The notes: generated by a model from the sequence alone, not told the origin. DNA of 64,000 nucleotides from Betaproteobacteria bacterium UBA1934 (GCA_002337055.1 DDFG01000004.1:314382-378381); one strand, 5' to 3'. Counted from the first letter of the stretch, positions 35,722-44,817 are shown. Made by a program: numbers and translations.

Positions 35722-36366
35722 ATGACCGCATCAACGCGTATCCGTCGACTTCTCGTTCCGTTCCTGATCTTGTTCGTTCTGGCCGCTGAAGTTCGAGCAG
35801 AAGCTGTTCCGACCAAGGCATTTCCACCTGATTCGTTGCAAACGGCGGTGTTTGCCGGCGGGTGTTTCTGGGGCGTCGAGGCGGTGTTTCGACATGTCAA
35901 AGGGGTGGCGGCGGTGGAATCGGGGTACACCGGTGGCCAGGCGGCCGATGTGAACTATGCAACCGTCAGCTCGGGTACGACCGGCCATGCGGAATCGGTA
36001 CGGATTCGCTTCGATCCGGCGCAGGTGTCCTACCGTCAATTGCTGCAGGTGTTCTTCAAGGTCGCGCACGATCCGACGCAACTGAACCGGCAGGGGCCGG
36101 ATGTCGGCAGCCAGTACCGTTCGGCGGTCTATTACAGCGATGAAACCCAGCGGCAGGAAACGCTGGAGGTCATCGCGCAACTGGGCGCGGCGAAGACTTA
36201 TACCCGACCGATCGTGACTCAGCTTGCGCCCTTGCAGCGTTTCCAGGTCGCCGAGGCTTACCACCAGAACTATCTGGCCCTGCACCCGCATCAGCTCTAT
36301 ATAGTGATCAACGATCTGCCCAAGTTGGAACGCCTGCGTCAGCAGTATCCGGCGCTGTATCGCTGA
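35722..36366 (+). CDS. msrA: Exported peptide methionine (S)-sulfoxide reductase, one-cysteine type
   Basis: The 214-residue protein has an N-terminal signal peptide (about 1-26, VRAEA) and the MsrA core: catalytic Cys in FAGGCFWGVEAVF (about residue 48), SGYTGG, TGHAESVRI, FFKVAHDPTQLNRQGPDVGSQYRSAVYY, and the conserved EAYHQNYL. It is the only cysteine in the protein, so resolving cysteines are missing and the sulfenic acid must be reduced by an outside thiol. In the sigF cluster it should repair oxidised Met in the periplasm alongside YedY1/MrpX. Confidence 0.93.
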   Translation: MTASTRIRRLLVPFLILFVLAAEVRAEAVPTKAFPPDSLQTAVFAGGCFWGVEAVFRHVKGVAAVESGYTGGQAADVNYATVSSGTTGHAESVRIRFDPAQVSYRQLLQVFFKVAHDPTQLNRQGPDVGSQYRSAVYYSDETQRQETLEVIAQLGAAKTYTRPIVTQLAPLQRFQVAEAYHQNYLALHPHQLYIVINDLPKLERLRQQYPALYR

Positions 36367-36385
36367 GCATGAGGGAGATTGGCGC

Positions 36386-36742
36386 ATGACAACCATTGCT
36401 GCCATTGCGGCGAACTATAGCCAGTTCGCCGCCGGGGGCGCCGGCTTGGAAAGCCAGTTGTCCCAATACCGGACGCAACTAGCCGATTGGGAAAATTGCC
36501 CGTCGTGCAAGACTCCGGAAGGCAAGGCCAAAATCGCCGAAATTTCGGACAAGATCGCCGCGATCAAGAAACAGATTACCGCGGTACAAACCCGACGTGA
36601 GCGGATGCGCGAGGAGGATACAAATTTCTTGAATGGAATCCTGGATGCAAGCGCTAGCCATGGAACGAAAGTCTTATCCGGCGGCGACTCGATAGCCAAG
36701 GTACATGCGCCATTTCGAGGACTTGTCGATATATTCGTCTAG
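36386..36742 (+). CDS. Unknown helical protein behind msrA
   Basis: The 118-residue protein starts 19 bases after msrA behind a strong AGGGAGA site, so it is probably translated. The N-terminal part is helical (IAANYSQFAAGGAGLESQLSQYRTQLADWENC), followed by a CPSC motif (residues 38-41) and a coiled coil with ISDKIAAIKKQITAVQTRRERMREEDTNFLNG. The C-terminus lacks structure cues. It has no signal peptide. It faintly resembles FlxA-like coiled-coil proteins, but I do not assign a family. Confidence 0.7.
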   Translation: MTTIAAIAANYSQFAAGGAGLESQLSQYRTQLADWENCPSCKTPEGKAKIAEISDKIAAIKKQITAVQTRRERMREEDTNFLNGILDASASHGTKVLSGGDSIAKVHAPFRGLVDIFV

Positions 36743-36910
36743 GGACCGAACGGCAGGTAAATAGAGAGTTGTTGCCAAATTTGGCAAAATAATCAAACGG
36801 CAGCTATGGCCGATTTCCGGAACATGCAATGCCCACCTTCCTGCGCAGATGCAGATATCATTAGATCTCACTACATGCCATCGAGAAGGACGGGTGAGAT
36901 GGGTGGAAAA

Positions 36911-36934
36911 GCAAAACGGCCCGCAAAGGGCCGT
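36911..36934 (-). terminator. Hairpin beside the left attachment site, probably the original tRNA-Ser terminator
   Basis: ACGGCCC (36916-36922) pairs with GGGCCGT (36928-36934) around GCAAA; on the minus strand it is followed by TTTTGC. It stands 15 bases outside the left copy of the tRNA-Ser end. Before integration it would have lain just downstream of the tRNA gene. Confidence 0.6.
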
Positions 36935-36948
36935 CTATCAATGAATTC

Positions 36949-36962
36949 TGGCGGAGAGGAAG
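36949..36962. repeat. Left attachment repeat (attL core)
   Basis: TGGCGGAGAGGAAG is an exact copy of the last 14 bases of tRNA-Ser (minus strand CTTCCTCTCCGCCA). Sequence diverges immediately on both sides, which marks the crossover core. Element sequence begins to the right. Confidence 0.8.
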
Positions 36963-37133
36963 TCCGTTCTCCGTATAACTATCATTGTCTCGCACTGTCT
37001 CACTGACACCCGCCAAACAGCGCGTACACACTTGCTTTACAGAATTTGTTAGTCTCAATTCGTCCATTGATGATCCACCTAATCTCACCTACAATGGCAT
37101 ACATATTGATATACATTGTTATAGGGCGGAGAG

Positions 37134-38372
37134 ATGGGCAAACATTCCCCAGGCAAACTCCATGCGGTAGCTCTAAAGCGCCTCTCAGACGGATGGCACT
37201 CGGACGGCGGCAATTTGTACCTGTTTGTGAGGGGCAAAAGTCGCACCTGGGTATTTCGCTACACTGCTCCCGACGGAACGCGCCGCAACATGGGATTAGG
37301 CGGTCTTGATGCTATTCCCCTCGCCCGCGCCCGAGAACTTGCCGGGCTGTACCGGCAACAGGTAAAGGACAAGCAAAGCCCTGTTGATCCAATCGAGGCG
37401 GTGCGGAGTGAGAGGGCAAAGCGCCGCGCCGAGGTCGCAAAACGCATGACGTTCAAACAGTGCGCCGAACGCTTCATCGAAATCAAGCGAGCCGAATGGA
37501 AAAACGCCAAGCACGCGGCGCAATGGACGGCGACGCTGGAAACCTACGCTTTCCCGGTATTCGGAGATTTGCCGGTGGAACAAGTCGATGATGCGCTGGT
37601 AATGGCAGTGCTAGCGCCAATCTGGCTGCCGAAAACAGAAACCGCAACACGGGTGCGCGGGCGAATTGAAAGCGTTCTGGATTGGGCGACGGCCAGTAAA
37701 TTCCGCAGGGGCGAGAACCCTGCCCGCTGGCGCGGCCATCTGGACAAGCTATTGCCGAAACCTTCCAAGGTTGCGCGTGTGGAGCATCACGCCGCCCTAC
37801 CCTATCAGGAAATCGGCACTTTTATGCAGGAGCTCCGCAAGCGCGAAGGATTCGGCGCTCGGGCGCTAGAGTTCGCTATTCTGACCGCCGCCCGCTCGGG
37901 TGAGGTACGCGGCGCGACGTGGGACGAGGTCAATTTGCGCGATAAAGTCTGGACTGTTCCGGCAGATCGAATGAAGGCCGCAAAGGAACATCGCGTGCCG
38001 TTGTCCGATGCTGCGGTGTCATTGTTGGGGTCTCTACCCCGTCTTGATGGGTGCAATCTCATATTCCCAAGCGCGACCGGGAAAATGCTATCGGACATGG
38101 TAATGACTGCCACCCTCAAGCGCATGGGGCGCACTGATCTGACGGCGCATGGATTCCGAAGCACGTTCAGGGATTGGGCGGGCGAGCTATCGACATTCCC
38201 GCGCGAGGTCATCGAAAATGCGCTGGCGCACCAACTCAAGGACAAAGCTGAAGCGGCCTATTCGCGGGGAACTCAGTTTGAAAAGCGGCGGCGACTGATG
38301 ACGGCTTGGGCCGAATATTGCGACCGCGTTGGTGCTACTGCTGACAATGTGACTGCGATCAGATCAGCTTGA
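37134..38372 (+). CDS. int: P4-type tyrosine integrase
   Basis: The 412-residue protein has the N-terminal DUF4102-like domain (LHAVALKRLSDGWHSDGGNLYLFVRGKSRTWVFRY), a SAM-like core-binding domain and the catalytic domain with Arg in ARSGEVRGATWDEV, HGFRSTFRDWAGE and nucleophile Tyr376 in AEAAYSRGTQFEKRRRLM. Such enzymes insert elements into tRNA 3' ends, matching the tRNA-Ser repeat. It lies 171 bases from the left repeat and reads into the island. The ATG follows GGCGGAGAG. It is intact and should be active. Confidence 0.95.
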   Translation: MGKHSPGKLHAVALKRLSDGWHSDGGNLYLFVRGKSRTWVFRYTAPDGTRRNMGLGGLDAIPLARARELAGLYRQQVKDKQSPVDPIEAVRSERAKRRAEVAKRMTFKQCAERFIEIKRAEWKNAKHAAQWTATLETYAFPVFGDLPVEQVDDALVMAVLAPIWLPKTETATRVRGRIESVLDWATASKFRRGENPARWRGHLDKLLPKPSKVARVEHHAALPYQEIGTFMQELRKREGFGARALEFAILTAARSGEVRGATWDEVNLRDKVWTVPADRMKAAKEHRVPLSDAAVSLLGSLPRLDGCNLIFPSATGKMLSDMVMTATLKRMGRTDLTAHGFRSTFRDWAGELSTFPREVIENALAHQLKDKAEAAYSRGTQFEKRRRLMTAWAEYCDRVGATADNVTAIRSA

Positions 38373-38664
38373 TTGAATGCAAGAAAGCCCGGAAATCCAG
38401 GGAGTCACACAAAGGGAGTACCAGTGCAGCACATTCTCACTAAATACCGTGCTCAAGCCATGAACTGGCTATGACTCACTTCGACCCAATCCGGCCTGAT
38501 GACAATTGAAAGTGATATGGCCGGTTGCTGGTCATAAACCTGTCAGCCAGAGTCTCAAGCTTAATACCAAACGGCTTGGCCTGTTCGGAAATGCCCACTG
38601 TGAGCGGTTGCGAGAAAGCCTGCCAGATTTACGATGCGCTTAGAGGCTTCAAACGGCGTCTGAT
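38373..38664. other. Intergenic stretch between integrase and efflux operon
   Basis: These 292 bases hold no convincing gene. CCGGCC and GGCCGG flank a 22-base loop near 38491-38524. This is probably the left junction of the cargo, but no insertion-sequence end can be defined. Confidence 0.45.
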
Positions 38665-39798
38665 TCAAACCTGCGTCTGCGTCACCGCCCTGCGGAAGCG
38701 TAGCAGCGCCACCGTGAAGAAGCAGGCGCCGACGCCGGTCATGGCCAGCAGATCGCGCCAGATCACGTCGAAGCCTGCACCCCGGTAGAGGATGGCCTGC
38801 GCCAGGCGGACGAAGTAAGTGGTCGGCGCAGCCAGCATGATGTTCTGCACTAGCTGCGGCATGCTCTCGCGCGGCGAGACGCCGCCGGAAAGCATTAACA
38901 GCGGAATGATGCTGAGAATGACGAGCAAGCCAAACTGCGGCATCGAGCGGGCCAGTGTGCCGAGGAAAATGCCGATGGAGGCCGCCGCAAACAGGTAGCA
39001 GGCGGCCGCCGCCAGGAACAGCGGCAGCGAGCCGGCAATCGGCACTTTCAACACCTGCTGCACCATCACCAGCAGCGCAAACGTGACACCAATCAGCACC
39101 GCCAGCCCGTTGGCCCAGATCTTGGCCATCATGATCTCGAAGGGCGTCAGCGGCATCACCAGCAGGTGTTCGATGGTGCCGTGTTCCCGTTCGCGGATGA
39201 AGGCGGCGCCGACCAAGATGATGGTCAGCATGGTGACGTTGTTGATCACCTCCATGACGCCGCCGAACCAGACGCCGATCAGGTTGGGGTTGAAGCGCAC
39301 ACGGGTGGTCAGCTTGATCGGCGATTCGGCACTGTCGCGGGTGCCGGTCAGGTATTCGTTCACTTCGCCGAGCGCGATGGTCTTGATGTAGGTGGCGCCG
39401 ATAAAGGCCTGGCTCATGATCGTCGCGTCGATATTAAGCTGGATGTCCGGCTTACGGCCGGTTTCCACGTCATGCTGGAAGTTGGGCGGGATGACCAGCG
39501 TGAAGTTGTAGCGCCCGGAATCCATGCCCTTGTCCAGTTCGGCCAGTGTCGTCTGTTGCGGTGGACGGAAATACGGCGGGTAAAACGCGCCGACGATACG
39601 CCGCGACAACGGCGACTGGTCTTCGTCAACCACGGCCACCGGCGCATTGCGCAGCTCCTGCGAGGCGCCGGTCGCCGCCGTGTAGATGGCGCCCGAAAAA
39701 GCCCAGCAGATCAGGATCAGCAGCACCTTGTCGGCGCGCAGGCTTTGCAACTCCTTCAAGCCCAAGCGGTAGATGTTGGACAGCGTCACGAAGCGCAT
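38665..39798 (-). CDS. ABC-2 type efflux permease (YhhJ type)
   Basis: The 377-residue protein has one N-terminal membrane helix, a large periplasmic domain (about 50-170, VAVVDEDQSPLSRRIVGAFYPPYF) and a block of five C-terminal helices (about 180-370) with the ABC-2 motif FIREREHGTIEHLLVMPLTPFEIMMAKIWAN. It is the last gene of the MFP-RbbA-YhhJ operon, two bases after the ATPase/permease fusion. Substrates of such systems are not defined; drug or toxic-compound export is assumed. Confidence 0.92.
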   Translation of the reverse strand: MRFVTLSNIYRLGLKELQSLRADKVLLILICWAFSGAIYTAATGASQELRNAPVAVVDEDQSPLSRRIVGAFYPPYFRPPQQTTLAELDKGMDSGRYNFTLVIPPNFQHDVETGRKPDIQLNIDATIMSQAFIGATYIKTIALGEVNEYLTGTRDSAESPIKLTTRVRFNPNLIGVWFGGVMEVINNVTMLTIILVGAAFIREREHGTIEHLLVMPLTPFEIMMAKIWANGLAVLIGVTFALLVMVQQVLKVPIAGSLPLFLAAAACYLFAAASIGIFLGTLARSMPQFGLLVILSIIPLLMLSGGVSPRESMPQLVQNIMLAAPTTYFVRLAQAILYRGAGFDVIWRDLLAMTGVGACFFTVALLRFRRAVTQTQV

Positions 39799-39800
39799 GG

Positions 39801-42566
39801 CTATTTCTCCTGCTTCCTGAGCAGCGCCACCGACAGCGCCGTCAACACCGGAATGAAGCAGGCCAGCGCGATGAACTGCGGCCAGAGGTCGGCGAAGCCG
39901 AGCGCCTTGGTGAAGGTGCCACGGCTGATGATCAGGAAATAGCTGGCCGGGAAGAACTGGCCGATCCAGTAACTCGCCCCTTCCAGCGCCGCCACCGGCG
40001 TCGTCAGCCCGGAGAAGCTGACGGTAGGCAGGATGGTCAGGATCGCCGTACCAAACAGCGCAGCGATCTGCGTGCTGGTGAAGGTCGAGATCAACAGGCC
40101 GAAGCCGGTGGTGGCGATCACGTACAGAAAAGCGCCGAAACTCAGCGCCAGCAGGCTGCCCTTGATCGGCACATGGAACATGAGTTGCGACTGGATGACT
40201 AGCAGCACGAAGCTGATGAGCGCCACGACGATGTACGGCAACTGCTTGCCGAGCAGGAATTCAAGGCGCGTCACCGGCGTCACGTAAAGGTTGGTGATCG
40301 AGCCGAGTTCCTTCTCGCGCACGACGCCGAGCGCCATCAGGATGGCCGGGATGAAGATCAGCAGGATCGGAATCACTGCCGGCACCATCGCGTAGATGCT
40401 CTTGAAATCCTGGTTGTAGCGGTAGCGGGAAACGATATTGACCGGGTAGGCCGTCTCGACGCCGGTCGCCTCGCGGATGATCTGCTGCACGTATTGCAGG
40501 TGCATGCCCTGCATGTAGCCGCGCACGGTTTCGCCGCGATACGGCATGGCGCCGTCGACCCAGACGCCGATTTCCGGCCAGTGGCCGCGCCGCAAATCGC
40601 GGCCGAAATCGGCGGGAATGTCGATGGCCAGCGCCAGCTCGCCATTTCGCATGCGGCGGTCGAGATCGGCGTCGTCCACAATCGGCGGGCGCTCGATGAA
40701 ATAGCGCGAACCGTCAATGTTCTGGATGTAGGCGCGGCTTTCCGGCGACTGGTCGCGATCCAGCGCGGCAAAGCGCAGCCCTTCGACATCGAGCGAAATG
40801 CCAAAGCCGAGCACGAACATCAGCAACACCGAGCCGAGCAAGGCGAAAGCCAGGCGGATCGGGTCGCGGCGCAGTTCGAGCGCCTCGCGGTAGGCGTAGC
40901 CGAGCAGGCGGCGGGCGCTGAAGGCGCTTGGCCCGCCTTTGTTGCTGCTGCGGTCGACCTCCATTTTTGCCTGTTTTTCGGGGTCGACCGCGCCCCGCTG
41001 GAAGTGCCCTTGGGGTGCAGCAGGCGCTTTTTCGACCCCTGTCGCCTCTTCCAGATAGCTGATGAAAGCCGCCTCAAGATTCGGCTGGCCGCGTGCCGCG
41101 CAGAGGCCGGCCGGCGTGTCGCTGGCCAGCACCTTGCCGGCGTGCATCAGCGAAATGCGGTCGCAACGCTCGGCCTCGTTCATAAAGTGCGTCGAGATGA
41201 AGATGGTGACGCCCTGCTGGCGCGACAACTCGACCAGCAGCGCCCAGAATTCATCGCGCGCCACCGGATCGACGCCGGAAGTCGGCTCGTCGAGGATCAG
41301 CAACTTCGGTTCATGCACCACCGCCACGGCCAGCGACAGGCGCTGGCGGATGCCCAGCGGCAGTTCGGCGGCGGCCTTGTCGGCGTAGGGTTCCAGCCCG
41401 AAACGCTGCATCAGCTCAGCGATGCGCGGGGCGCGCCGGTCGTCCGGCAGATGGAAGAGCCGCGCGTGCAGATCGAGGTTGGCACGCACCGTCAGTTCGC
41501 CGTACAGCGAGAAGGACTGCGACATGTAGCCGACCTGCTTGCGCGTTTCGAGATCGCCGGCATCGACCGCCTTGCCGAACAGCTTCGCCACGCCTTCGGT
41601 GGGCGGCAGCAGGCCGGTCAGCATCTTCATCGTCGTCGTCTTGCCACAGCCATTCGAGCCGAGGAAGCCGAAAATCTCGCCGCGCTCGATTTTGAAACTG
41701 ACGCGGTCGACCGCCGTAAAGTCGCCAAAACGCTGCGACAGGCCGTCGGCCTCAATGGCGTAAGTCCCACCATCGCCGACGCGCGGCGGAATCACCAGTT
41801 CACGGTGCGCCTGCCGGCGCTCCTCGGGCAGCAGACGGATGAAGGCCCCATCCAGCGTCGTCTGCCCGGTCTGCGCCCGCAACTCGGCCGGGGTGCCGGT
41901 GCCGATCACTTTGCCGCCATCCATCGCCACCAGCCAGTCGAAGCGCTCGGCCTCCTCCATGTAGGCCGTCGCCACCAGCACGCTCATGCCCGGCCGGCGG
42001 GCACGGATGCTGTCGATCAATTCCCAGAACTGGCGGCGCGAGAGCGGATCGACGCCGGTCGTCGGCTCGTCGAGAATCAGCAGGTCGGGATCGTGGATCA
42101 AGGCGCAGCACAGGCCGAGCTTCTGCTTCATGCCGCCCGACAACTTGGCGGCCGGCCGGTCGCGGAACGGCGACAAACCCGTGCTGGCCAGCAGTTCGGC
42201 AATGCGCTGCTCGCGCTCGCGCTTGCCCTGCCCGAACAGCCGGCCGAAGAAATCGACGTTTTCGAACACCGACAGCGTCGGGTACAAATTCCGGCCCAGA
42301 CCCTGCGGCATGTAGGCGATGCGCGGCTGCACCGAGGCACGGAAACGGCGGTCGCCGATGTCACCGCCCAGCACTTCAACCTTGCCCGCCTGAATCTGCC
42401 GCGCCCCGGAAACCAGCGCCAGCAGCGACGACTTGCCAACGCCATCCGGCCCGATAAGACCGACCATGCAGCCGGCCGGCAAAACGACATCGACCGCCTC
42501 CAGCGCCGTCACCGCCCCATAACGGTGGCTGACGCCGGCAAGTTTGGCGACCGGCACGCGGTCCAT
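39801..42566 (-). CDS. Fused double-ATPase/permease of an efflux system (RbbA/YhiH type)
   Basis: The 921-residue protein contains two ATPase domains. Domain 1 (about 6-235) has Walker A GPDGVGKSS, signature LSGGMKQKL and Walker B LLILDEPTTGVD. Domain 2 (about 268-500) has GSNGCGKTT and Walker B LLILDEPTSGVD; its signature is the weaker LPLGIRQRL. An ABC-2 permease half (about 550-920) follows, with FVLGFGISLDVEGL and VVREKELGSITNLYVTPVTRLEFLLGKQLPY. E. coli RbbA has the same order. It lies between the membrane-fusion protein and the second permease and should form the complete inner-membrane pump with them. Confidence 0.93.
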   Translation of the reverse strand: MDRVPVAKLAGVSHRYGAVTALEAVDVVLPAGCMVGLIGPDGVGKSSLLALVSGARQIQAGKVEVLGGDIGDRRFRASVQPRIAYMPQGLGRNLYPTLSVFENVDFFGRLFGQGKREREQRIAELLASTGLSPFRDRPAAKLSGGMKQKLGLCCALIHDPDLLILDEPTTGVDPLSRRQFWELIDSIRARRPGMSVLVATAYMEEAERFDWLVAMDGGKVIGTGTPAELRAQTGQTTLDGAFIRLLPEERRQAHRELVIPPRVGDGGTYAIEADGLSQRFGDFTAVDRVSFKIERGEIFGFLGSNGCGKTTTMKMLTGLLPPTEGVAKLFGKAVDAGDLETRKQVGYMSQSFSLYGELTVRANLDLHARLFHLPDDRRAPRIAELMQRFGLEPYADKAAAELPLGIRQRLSLAVAVVHEPKLLILDEPTSGVDPVARDEFWALLVELSRQQGVTIFISTHFMNEAERCDRISLMHAGKVLASDTPAGLCAARGQPNLEAAFISYLEEATGVEKAPAAPQGHFQRGAVDPEKQAKMEVDRSSNKGGPSAFSARRLLGYAYREALELRRDPIRLAFALLGSVLLMFVLGFGISLDVEGLRFAALDRDQSPESRAYIQNIDGSRYFIERPPIVDDADLDRRMRNGELALAIDIPADFGRDLRRGHWPEIGVWVDGAMPYRGETVRGYMQGMHLQYVQQIIREATGVETAYPVNIVSRYRYNQDFKSIYAMVPAVIPILLIFIPAILMALGVVREKELGSITNLYVTPVTRLEFLLGKQLPYIVVALISFVLLVIQSQLMFHVPIKGSLLALSFGAFLYVIATTGFGLLISTFTSTQIAALFGTAILTILPTVSFSGLTTPVAALEGASYWIGQFFPASYFLIISRGTFTKALGFADLWPQFIALACFIPVLTALSVALLRKQEK

Positions 42567-42572
42567 GACGAT

Positions 42573-43559
42573 TTACTTCCCGTCGATCTGGAGGTTGGCC
42601 GGCCACGGCGCGTTGGCGTCGAGGCGCACATAGGCCACGCCCGGCAAACCGCCCTTGGCCAGATCGCGATGCGCCGCCAGCCAGGCCGGGTCGGGCTTGA
42701 CCTTGATGCGGAACATCAGCTTTTCCCGCTCGGTACGCGTTTCGACTTCACGCGGCGTGAATTGCGCTTTCGGCGCCACGAAGCTGACCACCGCCGGAAT
42801 CGGCTGTCCCGGCAAGGCGTCGAGCAAGATGCGCGCTTCGCTGTTCAGCGCCACCTGGCCGGCCTTGTCGGTCGGCAGGTAGATCGTCATGTACATGTCC
42901 GAAAGATCGAGCAGCGTCAGCGCCTTGCCGCCCGCCGCCAGCACCTCGCCCGGCTCGGCCAACCGGTAGAGCACGCGGCCGCTGATCGGCGCCTTGAGAG
43001 AGGTATCGTTCAGCGTTGCCTGCAAACTATCCATCTTCGCCACGGCGGCAGCCAAAGCCGCCTCCGCCTCGGCCACCCGGCTCTGAGCCTGATCCATGCC
43101 GGCCATCGCGCCTTCCATGCCAGTCTGGTCGGTATCCAGCTTGCTGCGGCTGATGAAGCCCTTGTCGACCAGGCTCTCGCTACGCTTCAGCGTCTTGCCC
43201 GCCAGCGACACATCGGTTCGCGACTTGCGCACCCCGGCCTGCGACTCTTCAACGGCCTCCCGCGCCTGCACCACCTGCGCCTCGGCTGCCCGCAACTGGG
43301 CGCGCAGATCGTCGGCATCCAGCCGCGCCACCACCACCCCCGCCTCGACCATGTCACCCTCACGCGGCCCCAACTCCGCCAGCCGCCCGGCAATCTTGGT
43401 CGCAATATCCACCTCAACCGCTTCCAACCGCCCGTTCCCCGACGCAAACCCCGCCGGCAAGCCGGCAGGACGCTGCTGATAGAGGAAATACCCGCCTGTT
43501 GAGGTCAACGCCAAAAAAAGGCCAAAAATGAAAACCTTCTGCAAACGCCCGCGTTCCAT
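42573..43559 (-). CDS. HlyD-family membrane-fusion protein (YhiI type)
   Basis: The 328-residue protein has an N-terminal anchor (about 8-28) and then the biotinyl-lipoyl half NGRLEAVEVDIATKIAGRLAELGPREGDMVEAG. A long alpha-hairpin (about 75-185, RAQLRAAEAQVVQAREAVEESQAGVRKSRTD) and the second lipoyl half LKAPISGRVLYRLAEPGEVLAAGG follow. It would bridge the pump to an outer-membrane channel of TolC type, not encoded here. It is the first gene of the operon; a palindrome of TetR-operator type lies 20 bases upstream of its start. Confidence 0.93.
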   Translation of the reverse strand: MERGRLQKVFIFGLFLALTSTGGYFLYQQRPAGLPAGFASGNGRLEAVEVDIATKIAGRLAELGPREGDMVEAGVVVARLDADDLRAQLRAAEAQVVQAREAVEESQAGVRKSRTDVSLAGKTLKRSESLVDKGFISRSKLDTDQTGMEGAMAGMDQAQSRVAEAEAALAAAVAKMDSLQATLNDTSLKAPISGRVLYRLAEPGEVLAAGGKALTLLDLSDMYMTIYLPTDKAGQVALNSEARILLDALPGQPIPAVVSFVAPKAQFTPREVETRTEREKLMFRIKVKPDPAWLAAHRDLAKGGLPGVAYVRLDANAPWPANLQIDGK

Positions 43560-43578
43560 AAGTCACCCGATCAGTTAC

Positions 43579-43592
43579 TGACCATACGGTCA
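43579..43592. promoter_or_regulatory. Palindrome of TetR-operator type upstream of the efflux operon
   Basis: TGACC-ATAC-GGTCA is a 14-base inverted repeat with a four-base centre, 20 bases ahead of the membrane-fusion gene. TGACC/GGTCA half-sites are common operators of TetR-family repressors controlling drug pumps. No TetR gene is present in the window, so the regulator would act from elsewhere or has been lost. Confidence 0.5.
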
Positions 43593-43727
43593 TTATTCAG
43601 ATGAATTATAGGCCGGGGAAAACGACAAGGCTTGCCGTAGATCAATTTTCTGGGGAGTTGATCCGGCTGTCGTTCGCAGGCCATTTCTACCGGTTCGTTT
43701 GATGAAGATTTAACAAAGGTAGCTATT

Positions 43728-43757
43728 CGGCCTTATGCGGAGCTCCACATAAGGCCG
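43728..43757. repeat. Nested palindrome at the right edge of the efflux cargo
   Basis: CGGCCTTATG (43728-43737) and CATAAGGCCG (43748-43757) are perfect ten-base arms. The ten-base centre itself contains the palindrome GGAGCTCC (43739-43746). No T-run follows, so it is not a typical terminator. It sits between the GC-rich efflux operon and the satellite genes and may be a recombination site or remnant transposon end. The rest of the 43560-44183 gap holds no convincing gene. Confidence 0.55.
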
Positions 43758-44129
43758 AGAAACACGAATTGTCAATCAGGCAGCTTTCAGAGTAGAGCGG
43801 CCCGTTGAATAGCCGCACCCCAAACAATCTGGCAGTCCGGTTGTGGCCGAACCCGGACCTAACATCGCGCTAAATTTTACATGGCGTATGAATTTTGCGG
43901 CGCACAAGGGCTGGCCAATCTTCTGCTCCGCCCACCGGAGAATCCGGATGCCCGTTTCATTTTGCGCCGGCAATGGTGAAAGCGATTGTCGGGCATCGCC
44001 CCCAGCAGTTACCCGGTCTCAAAATCATGACAAAATCCGTTCGGAGTGTCTAGTATATGGATATTTTTCAATGACTTAAGAAACACTTGAACTTGACGAG
44101 ACAATCCTAAAATAGTAGCTTTGTCTCTA

Positions 44130-44149
44130 GATGCACCTCGTCGTGCATC
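44130..44149. promoter_or_regulatory. Inverted repeat in the alpA leader
   Basis: GATGCAC and GTGCATC are seven-base arms around six bases, 35 bases before the alpA start and just after a possible promoter (TTGAAC at about 44089, TAAAAT at about 44110). It is a plausible operator for AlpA itself or an element repressor. Confidence 0.45.
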
Positions 44150-44183
44150 GACGACATAACAACAAAAAGAAAGGATCGTCATC

Positions 44184-44375
44184 ATGGCAGTACGTCTCAT
44201 GCGTCAGCCCGAAGTTTCGGCTATCACGACGCTTCCCCGCTCCTCACTGTATCGCGCCATTTCCGAAGGGCGCTTCCCCGCTCCGGTTCAGGTTTCTCCA
44301 AGGCGCGTAGCCTGGGATTCGGACCAAGTCACTAGTTGGCTCGATTCCAATCGCAGAAACCCCAAGAACTGCTAA
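44184..44375 (+). CDS. AlpA-family regulatory/excision protein
   Basis: The 63-residue protein is a MerR-like winged helix of the AlpA group: VRLMRQPEVSAITTLPRSSLYRAISEGRFPAPVQVSPRRVAWDSDQVTSWLDSN, with the typical ending W..D.V..W. AlpA proteins regulate integrase expression and promote excision of P4-like elements. AAAGGA precedes the ATG. It lies upstream of the replication gene of the island, its usual place. Confidence 0.93.
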   Translation: MAVRLMRQPEVSAITTLPRSSLYRAISEGRFPAPVQVSPRRVAWDSDQVTSWLDSNRRNPKNC

Positions 44376-44496
44376 CCCCGGCTGTTTCAACCTATCCGCT
44401 CCCGGCAACGGGCGCACCAACTTTCTTAAAGACGAAATATGACATTGGCACTACTGACCAAGCCGATTGTTCGGCTATCTTACGGAGATTCCAGAC

Positions 44497-44817
44497 ATGG
44501 ATCAAAACAATCACGACCTCATCGCCCTCGCCCTCGATTTGAAGCCCGGCAAGGCTCCCCGCGGTGCAACGCTTATCGACGACCTTTTCGAGAACAGCCC
44601 GCACAGCGGACGGCACAAACCGGGAGTGATCAAGGCACGGGTGGTGTTGGCTGCTCGACTGCTCGAAACCCTTCACCGCTCGGAAATCGACGATACGCTG
44701 AACGGCGCCCCTGCACTGGCGGCTCAAGTCATTCGACTGCTGGACGAGCTAGAGGCGGATGCACTGTGCATCCGCGCCGAATGTGAGAGAGCCGTCCAAG
44801 GCGGGACGGCTCTCTAG
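44497..44817 (+). CDS. Unknown small protein of the island
   Basis: The 106-residue protein starts at ATG 44497 with GGAG nine bases ahead: MDQNNHDLIALALDLKPGKAPRGATLIDDLF. The rest is mostly helical and acidic (VIKARVVLAARLLETLHRSEIDDTLNGAPALAAQVIRLLDELEADALCIRAECERAV). It has no signal or membrane segment. Its place between alpA and the primase suggests a role in replication or regulation of the element, but no family is recognised. Confidence 0.7.
   Translation: MDQNNHDLIALALDLKPGKAPRGATLIDDLFENSPHSGRHKPGVIKARVVLAARLLETLHRSEIDDTLNGAPALAAQVIRLLDELEADALCIRAECERAVQGGTAL

Noticed and set aside
43776..43973. 65-residue minus-strand frame (ending in a Cys-x2-Cys stretch) in the island
   Set aside because: It has no ribosome site, no recognisable family and lies in a gap with remnant-like sequence; it may be a fragment but cannot be supported.
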